Of a DNA stretch of 64,000 nucleotides, positions 24,468 to 36,000 are shown in pieces. This DNA is from Sipunculus nudus (taxonomy: Eukaryota > Annelida > Sipuncula > Golfingiida > Sipunculidae): contig CM049313.1 of NCBI GenBank assembly GCA_026874595.1, positions 67,820,659 through 67,884,658 of the forward strand. Reading direction: 5' to 3'. The translations under genes were made by a program, and so were the position numbers. The first letter of the stretch is position 1. Every line of letters begins with the position of its first letter. Below the pieces are notes generated by a model. The model worked only from the letters and a program-made list of their open reading frames with translations. It had not been told where the DNA came from and did not search any database.

Positions 24468-25133
24468 CATGTGTTGTTAACATTTGGTTCGCGTAGCTCG
24501 TTGCCATGGAAGCATCGCCTGGCCGGCTGGCCAACGTGTGAACCCTGACACGGCGTTCCCGTTCTAGTATGTTCTTTGAACGTGTGTACTCTGTATTATG
24601 GATTGTTCGTGAAAGGGAATTTTCTAGAGTTTTCGGAGGAAGGGTTATAAATAGAGGCCGTGTTTTAGAGCCGAGAGAGAGGTGGGAGAATATTCCAGCG
24701 GACACAGAAGCGTGAATGTCGGTTTGTGGGACCTATTCCGATAAGTGCGGCGATTATAGATTTTCTTCAGATTTTCATCTGGATTTGTGACGAATCATAT
24801 TTGGTCTTCAGTTTACTTTCGGATTGTTAGAAGAGCTTTACATTGGACTCTTATTCTCCGAGATAATGGGTGTGAACTGTTCGTCCGGGTTATAAGTTTT
24901 AGGGGACCTGTCGCCGTGACAGTGGTGGTATCCGGATACTGTGCACTTTGCTTATTTTGCTGTGTGAATGTATTGATTTGTTGTTATACTGCTGTTATAC
25001 TGTGTAATTGTATTGATTTAATGTACTTTAATATTGGGTTGTTTTAGGAATGAATTATAGTAATTTGTTAACAAACAACACACTGGCTTCTTTGTTCGTT
25101 ACCCTGGACGTTTCACGCTGCCTAGTGTTACAG
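24468..25133 (+). mobile_element. Possible solo LTR
   Basis: The segment starts TGTGTTGTTAACA, has a clean TATA box (TATAAATAG, 24646-24654), a GA-rich start region after it, and ends near GTTAACAAACAACACA (25082), or further on at CTAGTGTTACA (25133). The first and last about 20 bp are partly inverted repeats, as in LTRs (TG...CA). No 5 bp target duplication, primer-binding site or gag/pol frame was found. An ordinary pol II promoter is the alternative. Confidence 0.3.
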
Positions 25134-25139
25134 AATCTG

Positions 25140-25910
25140 ATTTGTTTTTCTCCATTACAAAATTTATGTTCATCACGCATACGTGATCTGTAGATATTGG
25201 GTTCCGTAACAACATATAAACCATTGCAATGAATTCAAGTGGTGGACGTAACCACCTCATCATAACCTTACCATATGTACATCACGGACATTGTGGCTTG
25301 CCGAAACCTGAACTCCCTGCAATGAGCCCTGTGCTCCTCCAATGACCACAGAAGTCGATAACAGTAGTTGAGCTTTTAGTTTCCTTCCATACTGAACCAA
25401 ATCTTCGGACTATGAACGTCAAACGATAAGTTAAAATAAATTGGAAGACCATGGGAGAGCTTGTATACAACAGTTTGCTGCTTAATCAGAGTTACGGGAC
25501 ACTAAAGCTTGTTGCGGGATCCACAACTGTGATACGATCACAGTTGTGGGAATGGCCTGTACAGTTAGGATTCGTATTCGTGAAATGGTAGATACTGGTA
25601 GAAGGCACCAAAAAAACTTTGAAAACTGCTAAAGGTTCACACCAAAATACATCCGTTTGTGTCTCTGGTAGTATATTGGTCTTTCTGGCAACTTAACTAC
25701 GTTCTTACCTTAATATATTAATGAAACATTATGCCTAACGATCCTTGTATTTAGGTTGTAAGCCCGCGGTGATTTAATCAGCGAACTACAGGAAGTTGTA
25801 ATGAGCGGACGTTGAACGACTGTCACCCTGCACCGACATCTATTATCGCCCGCTTTTTCCAGTTTAAACATCTATAAGATCAGAGCGGGTTCCAAGTCAG
25901 TTCCCCATTG
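25140..25910. other. Unannotated, with one perfect hairpin
   Basis: Apart from a 13 bp perfect hairpin at 25521-25549, nothing was recognised. Confidence 0.5.
25521..25549. repeat. Perfect 13 bp stem, 3 nt loop
   Basis: CCACAACTGTGAT, loop ACG, ATCACAGTTGTGG. It has no obvious T-rich tail on either side and no neighbouring gene. Its function is unknown. Confidence 0.8.
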
Positions 25911-25920
25911 CAAAGGATTG

Positions 25921-26386
25921 TAGACTGGTACACCGCTCTATTATGGCACCGCTGCTCTAGGCCAATCATAGAGACGGGCGTACAACGCCATCTTCAGTAA
26001 TCCCAGCAGACTGGTTCCAACTCCAGTATGTATTATGACAGTTATGATTAGATTAATAGATATTGATAATAAACCAATACCACGTACAGTGGAATATCAA
26101 ATATTCAGTATATCGTATCATGTATATATCCATCAGTCAATTTTTGTGCAACAACTCATTTTTCAATAATCGGAGACTATAAATAATTAAAGAAAGTAAT
26201 TTAATAATCAATCTTCACGGATAACCAGCCAGGATTGCGTGAAGATTCATGAAAAATCGGTATGAGCGTGAAGTTCGGAGTTGGAACCAGTCTACAGGTA
26301 AGTCAGCAGTTACAACTTGGAGTACTTAAGATGGCGTTGTACGTCTGTCTCTATGCTTGGCCATTATAGAGCAGCGTACCAGTCTA
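25921..26386. mobile_element. TIR element, TAGACTGGTAC family, copy 2
   Basis: A 466 bp relative of the element at 1471, starting TAGACTGGTACACCGCTCTA and ending GAGCAGCGTACCAGTCTA, with the same order of internal blocks (GACGCCATCTT, GGTTCCAACT, then their complements). It is flanked by AAAGGATTG (25912-25920) and AAAGGACTG (26387-26395), a 9 bp target duplication with one mismatch. Non-autonomous. Confidence 0.8.
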
Positions 26387-26403
26387 AAAGGACTGTAGGT
26401 CAC

Positions 26404-27083
26404 GGTGGACACTAGTTTAGCGGCTTACTAGTGTCTATACTAGTACCGACTCTTTATTATCTCCATTCATGGAGGTAGAAAAAGTCGGTTTCAATGTATT
26501 TCCGGAGATATGCTCATGACAACATACGCCAAGCGGACCTCTTTTAACCGCTTCACGTGTTGTGGCTCAACTTTCCATACGTTTAAGTTTGCTGCCACAT
26601 AATATTACGGTTATATCGCAACTTTTAGACAAAATTATCAATCCGTTTTCCTTTTCTGTTTAATGCGGCGTGTTATCCCGGTCTCACTTGGGTACGACCA
26701 GTCTTTGCTTTCAACTCGGGTCCTATAAATAGTTTAATATTAATAAAGTATGATAAACAAACCATCAACTATGAACTTAAGTACGTAGGCCTGAGGCTCT
26801 AAGCATATAATATATATATATATACTTTTTTTCATCAAACTTGATTATTGAATATATTTTTGCATAATTTTTATTCTTGAATGACGTATTGGTAAAACTA
26901 CAAATTTGGCAATTAACAACCTGTGTCATCCTTGGTTCCGGAGCACGCGACAACATGTTTGTTTACATTACTTTTAAGTCTCATAGGCCTACACAGACAC
27001 GCGGTGGCGCCACCTAAAATATATGGTTTGGTACCAGTCTCGACGCAAATTCACACAAGTAAGCCGCTAAACTAGTGCCCACC
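26404..27083. mobile_element. 680 bp TIR element with 9 bp target duplication
   Basis: Begins GGTGGACACTAGTTTAGCGG, then CTTACT. Ends with the complement, AAGTAAGCCGC then TAAACTAGTGCCCACC, giving a TIR of about 26 bp. Perfect 9 bp direct repeats GTAGGTCAC flank it (26395-26403 and 27084-27092). The left duplication shares base 26395 with that of copy 2, so the two elements abut. A 9 bp duplication again suggests Mutator-like. The interior holds a short (TA)n (26812) and no transposase. Confidence 0.75.
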
Positions 27084-27092
27084 GTAGGTCAC

Positions 27093-30000
27093 TCATGTAA
27101 TCATGGCGGCTTGTTCTCTATGTTAACAAAACAGCTCTTGGCAAAATTATGGATAAGTAGGGCAATTGTGGATTATTTAGTGCCATAACTTCGCAGCTTT
27201 TTAAAAAAACATCCAAAGATAACAAAAAGGTAATTATTTTATGTTGACACCGCTTTAAATGTTACTTAGGCCTATACGATTTCAAAGGGGTCTCCTATTA
27301 GGAACCTAACGAGGCGTTTTCCTAAGGGTCGATCCCAAGACCTTGTTGATGGGGAGGAGCAGAGCGGATCGGAATCGCACGTCTTGGCACGAGTCAAAGA
27401 TTCAATATACACGGTATGGGGTTTGCGGAATGCGTATTGACATATCTCACAGGTACCGGGCCAACTGGAGGGCAGCATACTGTATTAACTGTCTACATGT
27501 CGCATCCGGTATACCATGTGGTGCCTGAAAAAAAAATGCTACATGTAGCGATTCTTTTAACCAGATACCATGCTGGATTCGCGCATATTTGGAATCTCAC
27601 ATTATTTATTAAGTCTATATCTATTTTATCCGCACTCCGCTTGCCGGATCCGCATTCCCTGAATATGGATCAGCGTTACTATAGGTGTGCTATAGATAGT
27701 GCCTGTGTGTCGATCAAGACCAGGAATAGCTGGCTTAGCTTGGGTTCGACGTGCTGAGGTAAATATACAAAAACTAGCATATCACAGCGAATAATAAAAT
27801 AGGGAATTCAGGTTACAAAAGAAAAAAACTTGATTTGGAAAAACAGATCTTGTTTATTCTAAGCCTCCGTGGTAGAACCTGCCTAAAAGATTCTGAATTT
27901 AAATATTTTTACTGTACCTCATTCTATTGCTTTGGTGCTCTAAAATCATTTTAATAGTATCGACTCTGTGACCTAGCGTCAGCAGGAGCGTAGCCATATT
28001 TACCGAAGGGGGGGAGGGGGTGTAAATTTGCTATCAATACCTTGGACACCCACCTTTGCGGGGGACAATAAGTTAAGACAATGGATTTCAATTAAGTGGA
28101 AATAACCTCCTTAATTAAATGAAAAACAATCTTTGCACTGTCAGTATTATATGAACGGACTTTGGAGGCTTCTATGAATTCACTGCTAAACATTTCATTT
28201 GTCGGCTTAAATCAATAGGGTTATATTATTTAGACCAAGTTTATTTGACTAACCAGCGTAATATGATAATTGCAACAGATACTTTAAATTCCATACGAAA
28301 CCAGTCACCAAGGAGTTAATACACTTTTAGGAAAATTCTAAATAAATAGTGATGTAAATCGTCTGGAGAATGCGAGTCATAAATTGACAATGGTTGTATG
28401 ATGTCTCATGCCTTTAAAAGATATTTGAGTGCGATGATTTATTCTATTGGACAGTCCGTTTTCTTAAAGGTGTGTTCTCTCTCGGAAAATGAGGTGGCCC
28501 TCAAGAGTGTTAAACCGATTACCGCTTAGCCAAGACAACATGACACCCAGGCCTTCTGAAATAAACTGATAGGGCCTGCGTCTTCAGTTAATAAAAAAAA
28601 TCGACGTTTTCGTGGCAGGCTGCCGCTAATTACCTCTAGGATTAGGGTAACACCTGTTATGTCTCCGTGGTACGATTTTGATTGAATGACTTTCGCGGTC
28701 GCACCCCTTTGAGTGCTTTAAGATGTCATCTGTAACAACAACCTTGGTTAATCCAGGAGATAGCATATTACACATTCTTGTGTTTGGATTGGTCCTCGAG
28801 ACTTCGGCCGAGTTTGTGACTTAGCTCGCGTTAATTTGTCTGATATATGGCGCTGCAGTAGGCCCTTCGCGAAATAATGTCAAATTTCTCAGGGTTTATG
28901 GTTACGTTCCCATGACGTTCCCATGTCAAGACAAAAAATCCGGGTGTTTCCGAGACCTATCCAGAGAGGAGTTAAGTGACAACATTCAATTTCCACCACG
29001 TCTGTCAATAAGAAAAAGAATCTTGCGATGGTAAGGATTCGTAATTACAAAACTGCATGCGTCAATTCCTAAATAAAGATAATATGTCAGCATTACTGTT
29101 ATATGTATAGGACACAGGGTTTCTATATTTTGTTCATGTAATGAGAACATATATGAATTTTCTTGAATATAGAGAAAAACGAGTCCACTGTGCCTAAGCA
29201 AGCGTTTTATGTAAAGGATAATGACCTGGTTATTAGCCTTTCGTCTTGAGTCGCTCCTATGGGCACAGTAAATAACAATATAATGGATATTTATGTGTTT
29301 AGTCTCCATTAAATTGTATTTCTGCTGATCATAATTATCGCCTGGGGTATAAACTCCCATCACTCTAATAAAGCCTGTGCAAATTATCAGGCGTATGAGC
29401 TTCAGCTGCAGTTGTAGAGCTGTGAAGGAAAATTGCTTTCAGCTGTTTTCTCTGCCTTATAAATAGAGATATACAAGGGACGGTTAAAAACCCCCAAAAG
29501 GCTACTTTGTATTCCAAATACAAATACCCTACTATAATTTGTGGATGAGGGCGTAGTGGTCCCTCGAGCGATCCTTTTAGTAAGAAGATATGGGTCTATT
29601 GTCTCCGCATACAGATTTGAGCCTTCGCTCGTGGTCCTTACTGTTGTGTGTCGGTGTGCTTATGAAACCGTAACCTCGAAACCGCTCGTGGGGGAAGCTA
29701 TTTCGCGAACAGACTAAAACCTAGATGACATAAATCGCGTGACGGATAAAGGGTATAAAGTTACCCACATGCTCACAAGCCAAAAGACCATATACACTGT
29801 TAATTAACATCAGCATAGTATTATCCTTCGGTAGTATCTATATTTACCTGATATATATTTGGCTTCATTAGAAATAACACTAAAGTGACATGTCAGTGTT
29901 TTAATTAACATATAAAATGATTTTTTTTTCAGGTATCAAGGTTGTAAGAACATTGGATACTATCTGCGTGGCCTTATGAATTCGGGAAAAGTACAAAATC

Positions 30001-30205
30001 TTGAAGTTGCCTTTTTTTTCAGTTCTTTGTTTAACAAATGATTTTGTGATTGCTGTTGTTGTTTTACGTGCTGATAATTACGGACGGTTTTCGTTAGTTT
30101 ATCATATGTACATCTAAGCATTCAAACATAAAGTTACAATAATCTAACAAAACTATATGCACTACAAATTGAACAGATACATTTTAGTAATAACATATTT
30201 TAATT
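27093..30205. other. No gene recognised
   Basis: Three kilobases without a supported exon. The 113-codon plus frame (27416-27757) and the 125-codon minus frame (28986-29363) have no acceptor or domain. A TATAAATAG word lies at 29458-29466. A poly(G) run near 28010 follows a GCAGGAGCGTAGCC block that resembles a decayed miniature-element end. Confidence 0.45.
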
Positions 30206-30210
30206 GAACA

Positions 30211-30280
30211 GCCACGGTCATGGGTTCGAATCCCGGATCGGCCCAGTATTTTCCCATGAACAATTTGTCTTCGTAACAAT
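30211..30280 (+). mobile_element. SINE family A fragment
   Basis: The B box GGGTTCGAATCCC (30222-30234) is followed by GGATCGGCCCAGTATTTTC and GAACAATTTGTCTTCG, the same body as the 0.9 kb SINE. The A-box part is missing, so the copy is 5' truncated. Confidence 0.65.
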
Positions 30281-30514
30281 GTGTTAATACCGCCATTCAA
30301 ATAAGTGTCTGTTTGACCTTGGTCTACCATTATATAATCAAATATCTTAAAGTAAAGGATCGATTACGTATGGAGAGTTTGAAGAGTTTGAATACTCTCA
30401 CCTTCCATTTAGGTTTACATGAACTCCTGGCGTTTCCAATTAAATACTAGTTTTACATGGCTTTCTTGCTTTAACTTATTTTCTGTGATCATTCCCGTGC
30501 TTGTCCTAAAACTA

Positions 30515-30516
<2 letters not shown>

Positions 30517-30587
<71 letters not shown>
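30517..30587. repeat. (TA)n microsatellite
   Basis: About 70 bp of uninterrupted TA. Confidence 0.95.
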
Positions 30588-30589
<2 letters not shown>

Positions 30590-30889
30590 TATATTGTATA
30601 CATATAGGCATACTGTTTCAAGCTAGCGGGAACTTAAGGTATGACTAATGAACGGTATTACAATTCATGTCAATCGACCGTTTTGAATCTGTTTGATTTT
30701 TCACGGGCATGATATTTTGTTTAGAGAAGATTAACTCTATTCGTTATGTCTTCTCTTTTTCCTTATTTTGTTGAGTGAAAGATAGTTAAAATCCCTTACG
30801 GTTCGAAATGGAATTTAATACAGTATTATTCCTTGTGTTTATCACGTTTTAAGATTATCTAGATAAGCATTCGACGTTTGCGTGGTTGC

Positions 30890-31165
30890 GTGCGCTCTTT
30901 TAGTGGCCTCTAGTTCCCGTCCTGTATCTGGTTCAGTCACCAAACCAATATGTATCCTCAAGAATCTTAGTTTTCCATCCATCATTTTCGGGCTTTCGTT
31001 TTACCGTTTCGTCGGTTATGTTGTTTGTTACATTATCAATGAGAAATTTTGTCTCAGCGGGGTTAGTTTGATTTGAACGTTGTCTGCCAAGCTGAAGTCG
31101 TCAAGAAGGTTATGAATAATAGTTAGCGCTCCCGAAAACAAGAATATTGGCTTCTGCAGGCCTCA
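30890..31165 (-). pseudogene. Decayed LINE reverse-transcriptase fragment
   Basis: On the minus strand the order of motifs resembles the end of the RT palm of CR1/RTE-like LINEs: an AEANILVF block (31131-31160) in place of YADDIVLF, then LLDDFSLADNVQIKLTP (31065-31110), then after a frameshift AETKFLIDNVTNNIT (about 31010-31060), like the conserved KTKFM(I/L)xNxVT block, then DETVKRKPENDGW. Stops and a frame change break it, and the catalytic aspartates appear lost, so it cannot be functional. The match is from remembered family consensus only. Confidence 0.35.
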
Positions 31166-31199
31166 TTTGATAACGACGAGACCATTTAACATGCGGATC

Positions 31200-33700
31200 T
31201 TGATATTTATTGTGCATACAGACAGTATACCGCCCTCAACTTGTCTGCACTTAAATTAATCCTCTCCCTGAATGACAATATAATGCAAATATAAGCTGAT
31301 ACAAGTCAAGAAAAGGTAAAAAAAATTGGTCTGCATTTGTAAGAATTTTAGCTTAACATTATCAACTGTGTTAATACTCCCACTTTATCATTTGCCCGAC
31401 AGTCCATTTATCCGATATCCATTAATTTCACACAGTTGGTTGAACCGACACCCGTCGGACGCCCAGTTCAGTGAATTGTAATAAAAAAGATTTTCGTAGG
31501 TCTATCTGCCACATTTTTGTTTTTTTTTTTGCTCGCATTAGTTAATAAGCGTAACTGACAGATAATATCATAACCGTCCTTTTCACAGTCTTTTCATTAA
31601 CGGTTCCGTCATTTAGGCTGCTATAGTAACATTTTAAATGAGGAATGTGTGTTTCAGCCGAATTGGATGCAGTGTACGTTGGCTGATATGTAGCAAGCAT
31701 CAAGTAATTTATGGTTATTTCTTTTAGGACAGGAATGTTGGCTCCTGTGGAGCCCCGTGGGTCCAGCGAGGCCGTTTCATTAATTCCCCCATGTTGGACC
31801 GGAGGCTTTTAGCGGTTGATGAATTTATTTCTATGTTCATATTTGGGTTAAAAAAATTGTCGGTGAACCTTCTTAGGTCCCTATAAAAGCTAGGCCATTT
31901 ATAACATTTTTTGGGTAAAAAATATTAAATGTTATCTTTCTTTTTCTTCCTTCTGCTATATTGGAATGTAGCTAAGATATCATCTGAGTTACTCCGGATC
32001 TCGAGGTTACTTTTTCCATAGTGTAAATAAGGTTATATGTCGACGGATCTTCATTGTAATCTGCGAACTAACTTTTTCGTGTTTGCCCTATAGGGCCTAT
32101 TTAAGTGCAAAGTTGGCCTGTTATTAGAATACACTAATCAAATCTTCATCTAAATGAACAGCACCAATATCTTTATAACATGGGAAATACCGACATCACA
32201 CTGCGTGTGAATGGTAGTAAATCATATTGCATTTAGTGACATGATATCTTTCGGCGTCATAGCCTCCTTAGTATAATATGAAGCGATCATGGTGAAGGCA
32301 AATATAATAAAAACACATTTACAATTAGCTTGATTCCAGGGCCATATACTTTGGGCGGAACGCAAACCACTGCCAGAAGATTTTGTCGTAAATTGCACTT
32401 ATTTGTAAAGAGAAACAGCAATGGCTCAAGTAGGACAACCAAATGTATAAGCCGTAAGGTGGGGGGGGGGGGGGGCGAGACACACACTCCCTTAAACGCC
32501 CTCCGCTCCACTAAGGTTATACCAAAGAGCCCCATAACGCTTCTACACAGTGAGTTTTCCATACCTGTGGATGCGAGAGCTGTTTGGAAGACATCAGTGA
32601 TGTCACAATTACGTCACAAAGGTCGTTCGTGTATGACGTCGCATTGACTCGCGTAATCAAGTGGAATTGCTAGATATTAGTACTCCAGCGTTGAATATAT
32701 CGGAATCATTGTGAAGTGTTTTGCCATAGTTTGGAATGTTTGTCTCACACGAATTCAGTGCAGAGTAAGACATTATTTTTCTTTCCTGCAACCTTTGACC
32801 TGGAACTCTTTTTTTATACTCTCTTCTTTACATGAAAACAAAATAAGGAGAGGGGTTCTGATACAGACAATATGAGTTCTGTTTGGGAGAGTCGCCAAAA
32901 TTATACGGATTTAGGGCTTCTAGGTGATTGACTGTTTACATTGCCAACGGTAACATGATTGTTTGCTCACAACTGCTCTGCTCACGATAAATCATTAAAT
33001 AAATATGCGATTAAGGAAATATAGAATTTCTGGTTAGGTCAATTGTGGAAGCAAGTCTTTTCAGGGAAGCTGGACTGTCAAGGATGTGTAACGGCTGAGG
33101 TTGAAGGTGTCCTACGTTCAGGGAAGGATATTTTTTGACGATTGCCAATCAAATGATATTAAGAAATTTTTAAACAATTTGGGTGAAATATAAGAGGGAG
33201 AATTCTGGCTTTGCCCCTTGTGTATCCCTTGGAACGCCAGTCGTTGTTTGGCAATAAGATTTAAAATTTGATTGTAATCCTTTAAATCCTGGATTAATTA
33301 TTTAATTTGTGGAATTAATTGCTGGGTCGAAAGTATGGTGGATATTGGGTAATCAGGTTTTATTATGGCTCATTTCTGTACTATATTCATTTCTGAAAGA
33401 CTGCTATCCACCGATAGCTCATATATTTTACGGAATGAAATGAGATCATATTTGTATGGCAAACTAACATTTCTTTATTGCCAAAGTTTGTGTGTGTGTG
33501 GGGGAGGGGATAAAAAGGTATGTTCCCCCTGACTGGAAAAGTGTGTGTGTTGGTTGGAATGGGGCTGGGGGGGGGGGGGCATGCCTCCTGTCCCCCACCT
33601 AATTGGACCAGTGTTTACAACTGACGCAGAAAAAAATTGCTCTCATCACAATCGCTCGATCCCTATTTGTGGTCGTGTTTTATCGAGAAATGGACCAAAT
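31200..33700. other. No gene recognised
   Basis: A poly(G) tract at 32460-32475, (GT)n with G-rich runs near 33490-33580, and three CRE-like words at 32598-32641. Two 90-105-codon frames over 32287-32647 run through the poly(G) tract and are not credible. Confidence 0.45.
32598..32641. promoter_or_regulatory. Cluster of three CRE-like words
   Basis: TGATGTCA (32598-32605), TTACGTCA (32609-32616) and TGACGTCG (32634-32641) lie within 44 bp. CREB/ATF factors bind TGACGTCA. No transcription start or coding exon is seen nearby, so a regulatory role is only a guess. Confidence 0.2.
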
Positions 33701-33707
33701 TAACTGT

Positions 33708-33708
33708 G

Positions 33709-33765
<57 letters not shown>
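33708..33765. repeat. (TA)n microsatellite
   Basis: About 57 bp of TA, flanked on both sides by TGTGCTA-type sequence (ACTGTGCTATA ... ACTGTGCTAAC), a short direct repeat. Confidence 0.95.
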
Positions 33766-33766
<1 letters not shown>

Positions 33767-34217
33767 TGTGCTAACTAAAGAATATAGAGTATAATATGCA
33801 TGACGTAGTTTGTGCGGAAATAGCATGTATCACTATAGAGGCGTTTCTTCCCATTTCCCCCTGAAATAAGAATTCGAGCTACTGTGCTCTTATTTATCTT
33901 CTAATTGACATGGAATCTTATGTCATCTTTTCTTGAAGTGGTCAGGTTTTAGTCATGTTTGTTTTTTTTGTGTTTTTTTTTTATTTTTATTACATTTGCA
34001 TTTATCGTGTGAGACCTTGTTTATTTTTACGTCACATTACCTTATAAGGCTTAAGTAAATTCTTGTTTAGTTCTGCGATTTAAAAAAAAATCTACATCCA
34101 GTCATTTCCAAAATTTCAAAAGTAATTGAAAACATTAGTAAACATTTCTAACATTTCATAAGGCTCTTTGATCTCTGGACTACGTTCTATTGTAATTAAG
34201 GGGATAGATCTACACAG

Positions 34218-34503
34218 TCACCGAAGCAGCGCTAAAGCCTGGTCCCCGTAATAATTCTCGACAAGGAAATGCCATGATAATGTTTGAAGAGGATGTTTGT
34301 TAGAAGGCTCGGACTGACGTATGTCATAATTAAAGTCCATTTCACTCATGCTATAACGTTGTGGAACATGTGAGTCGTTTAAGAGGTTTCTATGTCGATA
34401 AAAGCGTTCACCATTCCTTTCACCTGCAGAATCAACAACGGGAATGGTGACGTTATCTGGTTTCCTGTAAGACTTGATCACGTTGTTTTTACTCGTTTTC
34501 TTC
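34218..34503 (-). CDS. Probable terminal coding exon, unknown protein
   Basis: On the minus strand a textbook 3' splice site (GTTAACTGTTCTCCTTCAG, with a branch-point-like TTAAC) ends at 34504. The exon then runs 94 codons to TGA (34218-34220). It enters in phase 2: one base completes a split codon, then KKTSKNNVIKSYRK. The composition is protein-like and hydrophilic (segments such as VDSAGERNGERFYRHRNLL and RYSMSEMDFNYDIRQSEPSN), ending near DQALALLR. No membrane segment or domain is recognised; a cytoplasmic tail or linker would fit. A reverse-strand AATAAA lies at 34020-34025, about 190 bp past the stop. Upstream exons should lie at higher coordinates; a weak candidate is at 34.75-34.97 kb. 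Confidence 0.45.
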
Positions 34504-34744
34504 CTGAAGGAGAACAGTTAACTTGACAGCCCCACGCTGCGATAGGGGCTATAGCGTGCATGCAATTCCAACAAACAAAGAACTTGTGCAGTTTTGCGAT
34601 TCACAACAATTTAGTGAGATGTCAACCGGATGCCTGGCTCGTTTCTTTGTTCGGATGCTTATATGTATACTTCAAGATTATATTTTTGCAAGCAACTCCA
34701 AAAGCAGACATGAAAAATGCGTGCATTATTCGGAATGAAAACAA

Positions 34745-34972
34745 TACCCAATCATGGAGATTTGAAATAAACCAATTTTTTTTCAACTTGTAACCAAATA
34801 CCATAATAACCCGTAGAATGAGCGACGGCACATTTAAACGGCTCATTCTTTCGCACACATGTGACGTTAATGGAAAGTCATTCCTCGAAGGGATTTCAAG
34901 AGACGCCATGAACATCGCAGCGACATAATCAAAAGAGAAGAAGTTATTAGATAAACGTTCTTCATATTTCAA
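34745..34972 (-). CDS. Weak candidate exon upstream of the 34.2 kb exon
   Basis: A minus-strand frame whose first 75 residues look protein-like (KYEERLSNNFFSFDYVAAMF, then SLEIPSRNDFPLTSHVCERM). A possible donor, CTACGG before GTTATT, falls near 34815. The rest of the 116-codon frame is less convincing. It may belong with the next exon, but no phase match was established. Confidence 0.18.
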
Positions 34973-35308
34973 TTTTCGATTACACCTCTAATTATGCATG
35001 TTTCTCTTCTAATTTTTATTGCTTTTAACTTGCCGGCCAAATTAATTTTAAATGTCAGGGCTGCTATAACGGAGATAATTTGTCGTTCTTCTTCAAAGTA
35101 ATATTTAATTCATATATTTATGCCCAGTCGTTTAAGGTAAATTTTGTACACCTGTTTCAGCAGATTACGCAGAAGGAACACTGATGATGACATATTATGA
35201 ACATTTAATAATGTAATAATGAACACTTTTACATGTTACATGAACTGCAAGACTGATTCATACGTTAAGGGCAAATATTTTAATGTTGGCTAAGTTGATA
35301 GTTGTCTC

Positions 35309-35645
35309 TTAATATACGATTTTTAACAACATTTTGCACAAATGTTTGCCTTTTCCAGCCCATTTAGGGTCGTACTTGGGACAATAGGGGGCCGGAAATC
35401 GCAGGTTGCGTGAAACGCACAGCCGGTCTCTCCCAGAGGCACCAGTGCATGTTGATAAGGGTTGGCTGGCCAGGGTAATACCTGGGATAAATACTCTGAC
35501 AGGCACACTGCTCAGAATCGGAAAAGAAAAATTCAACCCCAAAATGCACCAACGGTTTAACATACATAACGGCCGGAGGGATACATGCATCTTCACACTA
35601 CCAAGTCTGATACATGACCGCGCATTAACAGCATTGGAAGTATGA
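35309..35645. other. GC-richer block open in several frames
   Basis: Unlike its neighbours this about 330 bp block has few stops on either strand: one plus and three minus frames of 60-95 codons overlap here. The plus frame contains PEAPVHVDKGWLARVIPGIN, the minus frames FIPGITLASQPLSTCTGASG. No homology was recognised. It may be a decayed coding or retroposed segment. Confidence 0.25.
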
Positions 35646-35751
35646 AGACAGTATAGATCTAGTTAAGAGGGTAATGGGGTCCGTTCAAATACGATGGATA
35701 AAAATAGTTTCATGTACGGTGGCTCGTATAGGACATGCACAAAATTATTTT

Positions 35752-36000
35752 TTATCTCGTTCCCACGCCATAGTATCTCTTGGCCACGCGATAATTATCT
35801 CGTTCCCACGAGATAGTATCTCGTGGCCACGCGATAATTATCTCGTTTCCACGCGATAGTATCTCGTGGCCACGCGATAATTATCTCGTTCCCACGAGAT
35901 AATTATCTCGTTCCAAGGCGATAGTATCTCGTTCCCACGCGATAATTATCTCGTTCCCACGCGTTAGTATCGCATGGCCACGCGTTAGTATGCCATGCTA
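35752..36000 (+). repeat. 21-22 bp palindromic array, left (P2)
   Basis: About 11-12 units alternate TATCTCGTTCCCACGCGATA and TATCTCGTGGCCACGCGATA with 1-2 bp spacers (G or AT). Variants such as ACGAGATA restore a full palindrome. The last units decay (TATCGCATGGCCACGCGTTA). Confidence 0.95.

Noticed and set aside
28986-29363. 125-codon minus ORF
   Set aside because: Composition is rich in Ile, Tyr, Leu and His with no acceptor or domain; chance in AT-rich DNA.
29458-29466. TATAAATAG as a promoter
   Set aside because: No downstream coding exon or other promoter element; a single word is not enough.
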